From G963667425 sp963667425 [NCBI: bacterium] (GTDB lineage: Bacteria; UBP6; UBA1177), in contig OY763407.1 of assembly GCA_963667425.1 (NCBI GenBank), forward strand, positions 2,294,001 to 2,358,000: a stretch of 64,000 bases of DNA. The letters run 5' to 3'. The position numbers and the translations under genes are program-made. The number at the start of each line of letters is the position of its first letter. The stretch's first letter is position 1. Under the pieces are notes generated by a model. That model was not told the origin of the DNA. It saw only the letters and a program-made list of their open reading frames with translations, and did no database searches. Below are positions 8,575 through 17,379 of the stretch, piece by piece.

Positions 8575-9917
8575 ATGAAAAAAATTGTGTTTCTGATTTT
8601 TCTTTTCTTTTCTTTTCTTTCTCTTTATGCCACAGAAAATAATTGGGCTTTTTCTTTTTATCTTCCTAATGATTCTATGAATAGCGGCTGGACGGAAAAC
8701 AAAGATGATTTTAGAAGTTTTGGTGTGGTTCTTGCGTTTGAAACTCCTTGGAATATCTATTTTAATACAGAGTTTTATGGTCTTACCGCAAGACCTGATG
8801 TTAGCAGAAATGAACTTCAGGGAACTCGAATTGATGAACTTTATCTTTCTATTGCAAAAAAATATGAACTGGTTATTAATAATTATAATTCTTTTCATTT
8901 GATTCCATCAATAGGTTTGTTTGTTTATGGAAATCTTGGTGGTTCTGTAGTTCAGAATAAACTTCATGAAAATGTTAAACTGCCTGATGTTTCAATAGAT
9001 TATTCCAAAGATTTAGGATTTCTGCCTATTTTAGGTTTTAATTCAGTTTACAGTATTTCTCCGTTTTACAAGAATTATCAGCTTCCTTTTTTTGAATCTG
9101 ATATAGCTTTTAAATATATTCCTTCATATGCTTTAAAAATGGAACTCTTAGAGAGAGCAAAGTTAAAAGGCAGTTCAGGAGATACACTGTTTGTTTCTTT
9201 TGGTTTCAGAAACGATTTTATATATATAAATGATGATACTGTAGAAAAAACAGCGGACAAGGAACGTGGCTTTATTGTAAAATACGGAATAAACGCCGGT
9301 GTTTTATATTTTCTTAATGAAATAGATTTAACTACAAGAAATTCAATTGGAAGTGTAGGTGTGAAATGGCGTTTTGGAAATAATAAAAGAGTCTTTCAAA
9401 AAAGTGATTTTTCTTCCGAAATAGGTTTTTCGATGGGGTTTGATGAAACAAAACTTGGCTTTTATAAATTTAGACTTTCTCCATGGGAAAACAATCGTTT
9501 TAATCTGGTTTTAGATCTTAGATACGGTAATGAGAAAAAGATGATTTTCCTGACTACAGAAATGTTATGCAGGTTTTAAGCACAGGTATTGATGCTTCTC
9601 TTTTTAAACCGGAAAAAAATCTCATGTTTAATCCGTTTGTTTCAGGCATGCTCTCTTTTGTAAGAAAAATAGTTACGGATGTAAACAGAGATAATACATA
9701 TTTTTACATGTCTCAGGCTGTTATGCTGGAAGCAGGATTAAGAATAACTAGAGAGCTCCCATTTATATCTTCAAATACTCTATATGGAATTGCTCTTTCG
9801 GACACGGTTTTTCTTCCTTTGGCCGGCTATGACGAAACAAGAGAAAAAGGAACAGTGCATCATATAGGATTCAATAATTTTATTGGTGTTTCGTTTATTG
9901 CCTACGTTGATTTTTAA
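8575..9917 (+). pseudogene. Secreted beta-barrel-like protein split by a frameshift
   Basis: Two reading frames appear to be one gene. The first (8575-9579, 334 residues) starts with a signal peptide (cleavage after about LYA, residue 20) and then has alternating, aromatic-rich strands like an outer-membrane barrel. It stops at TAA 9577-9579. The second frame (9567-9917, 116 residues) continues the same strand-rich style and ends in Phe, as many barrels do. One additional T in the run 9574-9577 would join them into a protein of about 448 residues. The internal ATG 9567 has no good ribosome site. The break may be a sequencing error, a true mutation or, less likely, programmed slippage. It is translationally close (2 bases) to the alcohol dehydrogenase. 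No family is recognised. Confidence 0.55.
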
Positions 9918-10687
9918 CTTTTTTCCTTTGCGGCAAAATTAAGTGTCAGGTATACAACGAAAAATGGTGAAAAAATGGCCATAAAAAAGATACCTATAAG
10001 AGGAATTAGTCCGAATATAGCAGGAATAACACCGGCTCTGAAAGAAAATCCAGGATATTTCTTTAAAAAACCAATTTTTTTCATAAGTGGCCAGCCTCTT
10101 CTTGATGCTGCATAATCAATGAAAATTAAAGTATTTGAATAGGCATAAAGAAGAAATGCTATTATCTGACCTGCGACTGGTATAAAATTTATGAAAAAAA
10201 TGACAATTGAAAGAATAGCCATAAAAAGGGTAAGAATAAGAGCTTCGGTAACATCTTTTAAAAGCTGTCTCAATGAAAAAGGGACATCCTTTGTTTTCCC
10301 AAAAAACTTTTTTTCCGACAGTGCCGAAAAAAAAGAATAAAAAGGAGAGATGATTATGTATGCCGTAAAAAATGCAACATAGAAACTTATCATCCAGACA
10401 AGCAGTTTTGAGATAAATTGAAAAATTATGATAAAGAAGCTTAGAATGTAATCATACCATACAGTTATTTCATGCGTGTATTCTGATAAAGGAATGTTTT
10501 TCTGAATAAAAGCAAGTATTGAATTTGCTGAAAAAAATGCTATTACAAAATGAAGAACAGCAATTATAAAAGCCATAAAGAGAATAGTTTTGTTCTCTAT
10601 CAGAAATTTTAAAGTTCTTCCTGGAGATACTTTATCAGACTTTAATCGTTGTAACTGTGATTTTTCTTGAATTTGCTTCTTCTCCAT
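9914..10687 (-). CDS. EI24/CysZ-like inner-membrane protein
   Basis: A 257-residue protein with about six membrane segments after a charged 30-residue N-terminus. The hydrophobic pattern, a central loop with Phe-Phe-Gly and the segment NFIPVAGQIIAFLLYAY match the EI24 domain that includes bacterial CysZ. CysZ members conduct sulfate, but no cys genes lie nearby, so transport of sulfate is not asserted. ATG 10687 is supported by a strong AAAGGTGG five bases upstream, although this makes a 53-base overlap with the end of tsaE. The 3' end overlaps the convergent barrel gene by 4 bases. Confidence 0.75.
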   Translation of the reverse strand: MEKKQIQEKSQLQRLKSDKVSPGRTLKFLIENKTILFMAFIIAVLHFVIAFFSANSILAFIQKNIPLSEYTHEITVWYDYILSFFIIIFQFISKLLVWMISFYVAFFTAYIIISPFYSFFSALSEKKFFGKTKDVPFSLRQLLKDVTEALILTLFMAILSIVIFFINFIPVAGQIIAFLLYAYSNTLIFIDYAASRRGWPLMKKIGFLKKYPGFSFRAGVIPAIFGLIPLIGIFFMAIFSPFFVVYLTLNFAAKEKS

Positions 10688-11099
10688 GTTCCACCTTTAT
10701 TTCAATTCTTGGCGCATATTTTTTCCATGCAGATGCAAACATGCTTGCCCATTCGACAATCACCACGCCATCTGCTTCGTGAAGTATTTCAAAGAAGTCG
10801 GCCATTTCAAGCTCTTCTTCTTCAACAACTCTGTAAAAATCCCAATGATAGACAGGGAAAATTCCATCATTATAGATGTTCATTACTGTGTAGGTAGGGC
10901 TGCTTATATTTTCTCTTTGGACTCCCATGCCTGTTGCAATTCCTGCTGTTATGATGGTTTTCCCGGCACCAAGGTCTCCATCAAGGAGTATTAAGGTTCC
11001 TTTTTTCAGTTTTGCAGCCAGTTTTTTGCCAAAAAGAAATGATGCATCTTCGTTTTCAGTATAAATTATTTGGGTTTCTTTTGATTTGATTGTTTTCAC
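10635..11099 (-). CDS. tsaE: tRNA threonylcarbamoyladenosine biosynthesis ATPase TsaE
   Basis: A 154-residue P-loop ATPase. Walker A GDLGAGKT is at 41-48, followed by SPTYT, the HWDFYR segment and VEWAS, all diagnostic of TsaE. It works with TsaB and TsaD to install t6A at position 37 of ANN-decoding tRNAs in the cytoplasm. The start is GTG (11097-11099) with GGAGAG five bases upstream. It overlaps nnr by 44 bases at its 5' end and the EI24 gene by 53 bases at its 3' end. The nnr-tsaE neighbourhood is common in bacteria and supports both calls. Confidence 0.93.
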   Translation of the reverse strand: MKTIKSKETQIIYTENEDASFLFGKKLAAKLKKGTLILLDGDLGAGKTIITAGIATGMGVQRENISSPTYTVMNIYNDGIFPVYHWDFYRVVEEEELEMADFFEILHEADGVVIVEWASMFASAWKKYAPRIEIKVEHGEEANSRKITVTTIKV

Positions 11100-12549
11100 T
11101 CAGTCTCTCCATTCCAGTGGGAATACTCTCAAGCAGTTTTTCAATGGAATGATACCTTGTAGACGCTGTTTCTTCAAGTAAAATTCCGCACTCTCTATGT
11201 AAGAGTAGAGCATTTATAACATTTTGAGTGTCATTTTTACCATTCATCATAGCAGCAATTATTCCTGTAAGCATGTCTCCTGTTCCTCCGAAAGCAAGAG
11301 CTTTAGCACCTGAAGGTATAATATAAAAGTTTTCTTTGCTCTTTATAACTGATGCACTGTTTTTTGCTGCGAGAATTGATTTTTGTGATAGCGGAAATTT
11401 TTCCACTCTTTCAAAATATGACAAAGAATCATTTTTGATTATTCGTTTAAGTTCTCCAGGATGGGGTGTGAAAACCGTTCTGAAATTAATATATTTAAAG
11501 AGAAGTTTTTCATCTTCAGCAAAAAGATCAAACATTCCGGCATCGGCAACAGCAAAGCCTTTGGTTTCAGGTATTTTTTCAATAATTTCATGTTTTTTTA
11601 CAAGACCTGGACCTATAACAAAACCGCTATATTTATCAAGGTTATCTACTTTTTCGATATCTTTTAACATTAAAGCCGGAATTTTGCCTGCCAGATGTGG
11701 AATCATTTCTTTATTAAGTGCAAGAGTCGCCAAGCCTCCACCGGATGCCATAAAAGTTTTGGCTGAAATAATTATGGCACCAAGCTTTTCGTCATTTCCG
11801 GCAATAAAAAGAACGTGGCCGTTTTTATTTTTATAGCTGTCAAGCGAAATCTCTGAAAGTTTAAAATTTTTTTTTTCAAGAAGCTTAATATTGGAATTGT
11901 TTTTCAGTTTTTCAGGCATAGATATAAGTCCATGCACAATTTTCCCTGCAAAATTAATTCCATGCTCAAGAAAAAGTCCTTGTTTTAAGATTCCAAGAGA
12001 AACAGTAATGTCACTTTTTACAGCCACAGGCATTAAATTTCCTGTATTACCGCAAAGACCGGTAGGAATATCAACAGCAATGACTTTTTTTAAATGAGAG
12101 GGATAATTGTTTATAAAATTAACAGCTTCAAGTGTTTTTCCAGAAATTTCTCTTGAACTTCCTGACCCTAAAATAGCATCTACAAATAAAAAAGGTTCTT
12201 TTTTCTCAGAAAAAAAAGCAGTATCAACTGTTTTGACTCTTTCAGGAATAAGGGAAAAGTTTATTTCAGCGTCACTTCCTTTTTGATATGAGGTAATAAC
12301 AGGAATATGAAAAAGGTTCAGTTCAGGTATTCTGTCTGTAAGTATTCTTAAGAGAACTGCGCCATCCCCACCGTTCCCTCCGCTCCCTGTAAAAACGCAG
12401 ACATTATCTGAAAAACCATGAAGTTCTTCTTTTATTGTCTGATAAAGCGAAAAAGCCGCATTTTCCATAAGAATAAGAGATGATATACCTTCTTTTACAG
12501 ATAATTCATCAAGTTCTTTTGCTGTTTTATTATTGCCGACAGGAATCAT
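11056..12549 (-). CDS. nnr: Bifunctional NAD(P)H-hydrate epimerase / ADP-dependent dehydratase
   Basis: A 497-residue fusion that repairs damaged NAD(P)H hydrates. The N-terminal YjeF_N epimerase (about 1-210) has GSGGNGGDG and the conserved VDIPTGLCGNTG. The C-terminal ribokinase-like dehydratase (about 225-480) has ADAGMFDLF, the TPHPGE motif and the ATP/ADP-site GGTGDMLTG. Length is normal for the fused form. It lies 15 bases downstream of the Cys-rich lipoprotein gene on the same strand and overlaps tsaE by 44 bases. Nothing essential looks missing. Confidence 0.93.
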   Translation of the reverse strand: MIPVGNNKTAKELDELSVKEGISSLILMENAAFSLYQTIKEELHGFSDNVCVFTGSGGNGGDGAVLLRILTDRIPELNLFHIPVITSYQKGSDAEINFSLIPERVKTVDTAFFSEKKEPFLFVDAILGSGSSREISGKTLEAVNFINNYPSHLKKVIAVDIPTGLCGNTGNLMPVAVKSDITVSLGILKQGLFLEHGINFAGKIVHGLISMPEKLKNNSNIKLLEKKNFKLSEISLDSYKNKNGHVLFIAGNDEKLGAIIISAKTFMASGGGLATLALNKEMIPHLAGKIPALMLKDIEKVDNLDKYSGFVIGPGLVKKHEIIEKIPETKGFAVADAGMFDLFAEDEKLLFKYINFRTVFTPHPGELKRIIKNDSLSYFERVEKFPLSQKSILAAKNSASVIKSKENFYIIPSGAKALAFGGTGDMLTGIIAAMMNGKNDTQNVINALLLHRECGILLEETASTRYHSIEKLLESIPTGMERLSENNQIKRNPNNLY

Positions 12550-12564
12550 TTCACATGTACTTTT

Positions 12565-14169
12565 TTAATTTTTTATAAGAGTTGCGCTGCATCCACCATT
12601 CTTTTGTTCCATAGTCATGACAACAGCAGTTATTGATGCATCAAATTTTATAATGAAACCGAAAACTATGTCATATTTTCTTGCTTCTTTTTGTGTGAAG
12701 GTTCCTGCAGGCAGTGTCGCATCTGTAACAACGATGTCACCATTACAGCCATCTTTAGGGATAAATTCTGCCCCCATGCCTGTTGTAACCAAAGTACAAT
12801 CGGAAGTAAGAACTGTCCATTTTCCTTCAATTTCTGTACACATACCTTCATATTGAGGTTTACATTCATAATCTTTGCATACCCAGCCATCATCACATTG
12901 AAGATCAAGCAGACAGCCTTCGGAGCTTGCAGCAACACATTCATTATAAGTTCCATTGTTTTCACAACGCATGCCGTCGCCACAGTCAGCATCAATGTAA
13001 CACTGATTTCTGCTTTTACACATTCCTATAAGTCCGGCGGTCAGATCACAATATTCATCTGTATCGCAGCTGGAATCTTTTGTACAAACACCGCCGACGC
13101 TTGTCTGACATGTCATAATATTTCCATCTTCAAGACATCTTTTAAGAGTTCCGCAATCTTCATCTTTGGAGCATTCATTTGCATAAATGCATTTTCCTAA
13201 AGTACATTCAAATCCAAAACCGCATTCGGTATCAGAAGTACATGGAACTGTATCTACGCATTTATATATGTTATCTTCAAGTTTACACTCTTTGCCTGCT
13301 TCACATTCATCGTTTGATGTACATTCATTCATAGAACGACATACACCAATAATTCCTCCTATAGTTTCACATACAGAACCTGTGGAGCAGTCCGAATCTG
13401 AAGAACATGTTTGTGGCGATGTATTTAGTTTGCACTCTTTCCAGTTTTCAACAACTGTACAAACTTGCGTGGTTGAACAACCTGAATCAGTCTCACACTG
13501 ATTCGCGCTTTCACATTTTGTTGGCGTTACAGATGTATCACATTTATATCCAAAACCACAATCTTCATTAGCACTACACTCATTATTTTCGTTTGCACGG
13601 CATTCTTTCCAGTTGTCAACCGTTACACAAATTTCACCATTTAAGCAGTCTTCATTTGAGGAGCAGTCACCATAAGCTTCACAAAAATTTATCGTTGCTG
13701 AAGTGTTGCATTTATAGCCGAATTCACAATCTGAATTTTGTTCACATGATGAAGGATTCTGCGCACATTCACTCCAATTGCCGGCATCGGAACAGTAATA
13801 ACCTTCAGGGCAATCAGAATCCTGTGTACAGTTGGATCTTTTTTCGCATTCTTCTGACTCATTGCAGCCATAACCTTCAGGACAATCTCTATCTTCAGCA
13901 CAAATAAAATCTGCATCCAAAATTTCTGTAATATCGCTGTCTTCTTTTTCTTCATCATTCTTATCTGTACTTACATCTGAATCTGTTATGTTTTCTTCTT
14001 CTGTATCTGCTGTTTCATCGGGCATCGCTGTTGAATCAGGTGGTTCATTGGTATTTGTATCCGTATCAGTTGTATTTGTGTTATTGTTTGTATTTCTACC
14101 GGAACTGTTTTCACATGAAATAAAGAAAAAACCTGCAATAACGATTAAAAACAATGAAAAACAACGCAT
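12565..14169 (-). CDS. Cys-rich Dickkopf-like repeat lipoprotein
   Basis: A 534-residue exported protein. A signal sequence ends in a lipobox-like FISC (Cys19), followed by a low-complexity Asn/Asp/Thr/Glu linker (about 23-80). About 13 Cys-rich units (about 82-450) follow, with the pattern Cys-x(4)-Asp/Glu-Cys-x(5)-Cys, often ending in Glu-Cys or Lys-Cys. An 80-residue unrelated C-terminal domain has its own Cys residues. Such disulfide-rich repeats are common in surface proteins of Myxococcota-like bacteria; function is unknown. A good GGGGAG site precedes ATG 14169. Related EC/DC repeats recur in the 995-residue protein at 52347-55334. A disulfide-dependent extracellular role is an inference. 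Confidence 0.8.
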   Translation of the reverse strand: MRCFSLFLIVIAGFFFISCENSSGRNTNNNTNTTDTDTNTNEPPDSTAMPDETADTEEENITDSDVSTDKNDEEKEDSDITEILDADFICAEDRDCPEGYGCNESEECEKRSNCTQDSDCPEGYYCSDAGNWSECAQNPSSCEQNSDCEFGYKCNTSATINFCEAYGDCSSNEDCLNGEICVTVDNWKECRANENNECSANEDCGFGYKCDTSVTPTKCESANQCETDSGCSTTQVCTVVENWKECKLNTSPQTCSSDSDCSTGSVCETIGGIIGVCRSMNECTSNDECEAGKECKLEDNIYKCVDTVPCTSDTECGFGFECTLGKCIYANECSKDEDCGTLKRCLEDGNIMTCQTSVGGVCTKDSSCDTDEYCDLTAGLIGMCKSRNQCYIDADCGDGMRCENNGTYNECVAASSEGCLLDLQCDDGWVCKDYECKPQYEGMCTEIEGKWTVLTSDCTLVTTGMGAEFIPKDGCNGDIVVTDATLPAGTFTQKEARKYDIVFGFIIKFDASITAVVMTMEQKNGGCSATLIKN

Positions 14170-14360
14170 AGGATTTCTCCCCTTACTATTTTTAAAAGTA
14201 TGATATTTTATTACATAATGATAAAATAATCAAATAATTTATTTAAGGAGCGTTTGTAGTTTTTTTAATAATTTTAGAATGTTAAAAGCGTTTTTTTATA
14301 TCCATATTTTTTTCATAGTTAAAAAAATGTTTTTTTATTTAAATATCAGTTTTTTTTAAA

Positions 14361-15806
14361 TTAATTCTTGGAATTTTTAAATATTTCTTTATAAATATTT
14401 TTTATCTTCTCTGAATTATAAAGAATATCTGCTCTTGTAAGAATTAAATGCTCCCTTGTACAATCTGTTATTTCTATTTTTTCTTTCTTTTTTATTTGCT
14501 GAATAGAATCTGTAATATTAAATCTTTTTTCCAGAAGACTCATTATTTTATTATCTATTAAATCAAGTTGGTTGCGTTTTAGAGTTATTTCTTTTATTGT
14601 TTTTAGTTTTTCAAGAAACTGTCCAAAATAAGGAAATGAAATCTTTTCTTCTCCATTTAAATGAAAATCTTTGTTTTTATATAAGGCTGTTACTGCTGAA
14701 AGCATTTCCATTCTGTGATCATTGCTGTGATATTTTTTGTATCTGGTTTTTGTGCGTTCCGGAAATATGGTCAATGTGTTCTCTGTTAATTCAGTTTTGA
14801 AAAACGAGCTTATTCTTTTTATAGTTTCCCTTATTCTGTCTGATTCTTTGTTTTTAAGCCATGATATTTCTTCAAGTATTAAAGTTGTTCCTTTTAAAGG
14901 TACAATAAAAGCAAGAAAGGGTATTTCATCTATTATTTGCGGTATAATTTCTTTTGTGCAGGTTATTTTTTCCTGTTTTACTGTATCTGAATATTTAAAT
15001 AAAACACTGTTGTCTTTAAACTCTAAGTTATATCCGCACTTTTGGAGTATTTTGAATGGCATAAGCCTTGTTTCATCAACAACTATTTTGTTGAATTCCA
15101 TATCTGTTTTGGCAGAAATTGCAGCTGAGATTGCAATAAACAAGGATGATGCATCTTTCGGAATAGAGTAAGCGTATGCTTTTAATTTTTGATTTAGCGG
15201 TTTAACTGTTATGTTTTCTGTTTTTTCTGCTGTTATTTCGGCACCCATTTCTTTTAGGATAATTTCTGTGTAGTTTCTGGTTTTTCCGCAGTTTTTAAGG
15301 TGTGTTCCATTTTCAAGAAGCGATAATATTAAAAAAGATTTTAATTGCGCACTTTGAACAGGAAGAGTTACCTCACTTAGATTTGGTGTTTCAGATATCT
15401 TTTCTATGGTAATTGAATTTTGCCTTACACTAACTTGAGCTCCAAATTCTTTCATAAAACTTATAAATATCGAGTGATTCCTTGCAAAAAGAGAGTTGTC
15501 ACCTGTAATCGTTATCGGTTTTTTCAGATGCAGTGCAATTCCCAGCATTATCCTCATTGCTGTAGCTGAGTTTCCTGCATTTAATATAGGATTTGTATTT
15601 GTCCATGAACCGGTAATTGTTATTTTGTCTTTTTCTGTAGAAATTTTTTTTCCGCAGGATTTTATTATCTCAATGGCACTTTCAGCATCGGCAGATATTT
15701 CTGAATCGCATTGTAATACTACGTTTTCGTTTGTTAAAAGTGAAAAAAGAAGAGCTCTTATCAGGAAACTTTTATCTGGAGGAAGAAATTTTTCCCATTT
15801 AAACAT
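14361..15806 (-). CDS. aroA: EPSP synthase fused to chorismate mutase (AroA-AroQ)
   Basis: A 481-residue fusion. Residues 1-390 are 3-phosphoshikimate 1-carboxyvinyltransferase: PPDKS (9-13) with Arg17, GNSATAMR (78-85), SAQLKS, the catalytic DEIPFLA and KESDRI. Residues about 395-478 look like an AroQ chorismate mutase helical domain, retaining two Arg, a Lys, and the D..RE signature in KRNQLDLID, EKRFNIT, KKKEK and ITDCTREH. Chorismate mutase is more often fused to DAHP synthase or prephenate enzymes. The enzyme would join shikimate-3-P with PEP, with the mutase acting after chorismate synthase. The glycine equivalent to E. coli Gly96 is Ala81. The start is only 8 residues before PPDKS, a short N-terminus, and overlaps the DAHP synthase stop by 8 bases. 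Confidence 0.88.
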   Translation of the reverse strand: MFKWEKFLPPDKSFLIRALLFSLLTNENVVLQCDSEISADAESAIEIIKSCGKKISTEKDKITITGSWTNTNPILNAGNSATAMRIMLGIALHLKKPITITGDNSLFARNHSIFISFMKEFGAQVSVRQNSITIEKISETPNLSEVTLPVQSAQLKSFLILSLLENGTHLKNCGKTRNYTEIILKEMGAEITAEKTENITVKPLNQKLKAYAYSIPKDASSLFIAISAAISAKTDMEFNKIVVDETRLMPFKILQKCGYNLEFKDNSVLFKYSDTVKQEKITCTKEIIPQIIDEIPFLAFIVPLKGTTLILEEISWLKNKESDRIRETIKRISSFFKTELTENTLTIFPERTKTRYKKYHSNDHRMEMLSAVTALYKNKDFHLNGEEKISFPYFGQFLEKLKTIKEITLKRNQLDLIDNKIMSLLEKRFNITDSIQQIKKKEKIEITDCTREHLILTRADILYNSEKIKNIYKEIFKNSKN

Positions 15807-16590
15807 TGGCTATTTTCTGCATTTGTTTATGAAGCTCTATAAATTCTTCTACAGAAATTGTCTGAAAACTGTCTGAAAGAGCCTGCGAGGGGTTTTCATG
15901 AACTTCAAGCATTATTCCGTCAACACCAAGAGCTGCAATGGCTTTGCTTACAGATGTAATATATGATGCATTTCCGACACCGTGACTTGGATCTACAATT
16001 ACAGGAAGGTTCGTTCTGCGTTTTAAAACAACAGGATCTGCTATATTGATGCAGTTTCTTGTTGAGTTATCAAAAGAAACGATTCCTCTTTCACATAGTA
16101 TTATATTTTTGTTACCTTCAGAAACGATATATTCTGCAGCATCAAGAAATTCTTCTATTCTTGCTGAAGGTGCTCTTTTTAGTATTACAGGATGCGTTGT
16201 TCTTCCAAGCTCTTTAAGCATTTCGGAATTGAACATGTTTCTTGCGCCTATTTGTATGATATCTATGTTTTTCAAAAATTCATCAAGCTGTCTTATATCT
16301 GTCATTTCAGAAACAGATTTAAACCCGAGTTCATCTGCGGTTTCTTTCATTATTTTAAGACCTTTGGCTCCTAATCCCTGAAAAGAATAAGGAGATGTTC
16401 TTATTTTATATGTACCGCCTCTTATGATTTTTATTCCTTCATTGACAAGTTTTGATGCAGTTCTAAAAAATGAATCTTTTTCTTCTATACTGCATGGTCC
16501 GGCTATAACGTTGAACTTTTTGGAAAATCCCAGTTTTTTTAAATCGGGAGTTATTAATCCGCTATCTTTCTTTTCTACAAGTCTGTTCAT
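15799..16590 (-). CDS. aroF: 3-deoxy-7-phosphoheptulonate synthase (type I-beta, unregulated)
   Basis: A 263-residue DAHP/KDO8P-type aldolase that condenses PEP with erythrose-4-phosphate as the first step of the shikimate pathway. The motifs are AGPCSIE, GGTYKIRTSPYSFQG, the metal and phosphate site LKRAPSA, CERG and the C-terminal VDPSHGVG with HENP. It lacks any fused ACT, ferredoxin-like or chorismate-mutase regulatory domain. Its neighbour downstream carries the mutase domain instead. It starts by ATGA overlap with the RNase PH stop, so rph-aroF-aroA form one unit. Confidence 0.92.
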   Translation of the reverse strand: MNRLVEKKDSGLITPDLKKLGFSKKFNVIAGPCSIEEKDSFFRTASKLVNEGIKIIRGGTYKIRTSPYSFQGLGAKGLKIMKETADELGFKSVSEMTDIRQLDEFLKNIDIIQIGARNMFNSEMLKELGRTTHPVILKRAPSARIEEFLDAAEYIVSEGNKNIILCERGIVSFDNSTRNCINIADPVVLKRRTNLPVIVDPSHGVGNASYITSVSKAIAALGVDGIMLEVHENPSQALSDSFQTISVEEFIELHKQMQKIANV

Positions 16591-17294
16591 TTAGAAACAA
16601 CCTTCTTCATTTCTGTTATTATATCTGCCACTGCCAGTTTTGACTGAGACAAAAGATCTATAAACTGACTGTCTGTGAGAGGCTCTTTTTCTGCTGTGCC
16701 TTGAACTTCAATTATTGCACCATGTTCATCAAATACAAAATTCATATCTGTTTCAGCAATTGAATCCTTTTCGTAATCCAGATCTACAACAACGTCATTG
16801 TTGATGATACCTGCACTTATAGCTCCAATCCATCTTATTAAAGGGTTCTTTTCGCACTTTTTCTCAGCAACTAGACGTTTGCCTGCAAGATAAAGAGCAA
16901 CCATTCCTCCGTTTATTGATGCAGTCCTTGTTCCTCCATCAGCCTGGAGAACTTCTGCATCGACGGTCATTGTTATACCGGGAAATAATTTTCTGTCAAC
17001 GGCCATTCTTAAAGACCTTCCTATAAGTCTTTGAATTTCTGCTGTTCTTCCTCCTACACCCTTGCGTTCTCTTGCTTTTCTTGTTAGCGTTGATGCCGGT
17101 ATAAGATTGTATTCAGCTGTTAGCCAGCCTTCATTTTTGTCTACATATCCAGGTACTTTTTCTTCAATTGATACTGTTGCAAGAACTTTTGTATTTCCGC
17201 ATGAAATGAGTACTGATGAATAGGGGTTTTTTGTAAAATCTGTAAGGAACTCAATGTTTCTCATCTTCTTGTCTCCAAAAAATGCTTCGCACAT
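16587..17294 (-). CDS. rph: Ribonuclease PH
   Basis: A 235-residue phosphorolytic 3'-exoribonuclease that trims tRNA precursors. Core motifs are present: LATVSIEE, GWLTAEYN, KARERKGVGGRTAEIQRLIGRSLR, the catalytic-site VLQADGGTRTASI, and the DLDYEKDS metal site. The N-terminus aligns in length with standard RNase PH if ATG 17294 is used, but the usual Arg and Gly-Arg of the first motif are replaced. A better ribosome site (GGAG eight bases before) favours the internal ATG 17264, giving 225 residues. The start is therefore uncertain. It heads the rph-aroF-aroA unit. Confidence 0.9.
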   Translation of the reverse strand: MCEAFFGDKKMRNIEFLTDFTKNPYSSVLISCGNTKVLATVSIEEKVPGYVDKNEGWLTAEYNLIPASTLTRKARERKGVGGRTAEIQRLIGRSLRMAVDRKLFPGITMTVDAEVLQADGGTRTASINGGMVALYLAGKRLVAEKKCEKNPLIRWIGAISAGIINNDVVVDLDYEKDSIAETDMNFVFDEHGAIIEVQGTAEKEPLTDSQFIDLLSQSKLAVADIITEMKKVVSK

Positions 17295-17379
17295 TTTAAC
17301 AGCTCATTCTGAAATAACAATTTTATTTACAAAGAAACTCCCAGCATATATAATAAACAGCATTTTTTAAAGGTGGCAG

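Noticed and set aside
9567-9917. A separate small outer-membrane protein gene
   Set aside because: No ribosome site, an overlapping start inside the previous frame and continuity of style make a frameshift more likely.
12617-13907. Long reading frames on + opposite the Cys-rich lipoprotein
   Set aside because: They are shadows of the repeats on the coding strand; they lack ribosome sites and have unlikely composition.
15799-16590. KDO-8-phosphate synthase instead of DAHP synthase
   Set aside because: The motif set (GGTYKIRTSPYSFQG) and the aroA neighbour favour DAHP synthase.
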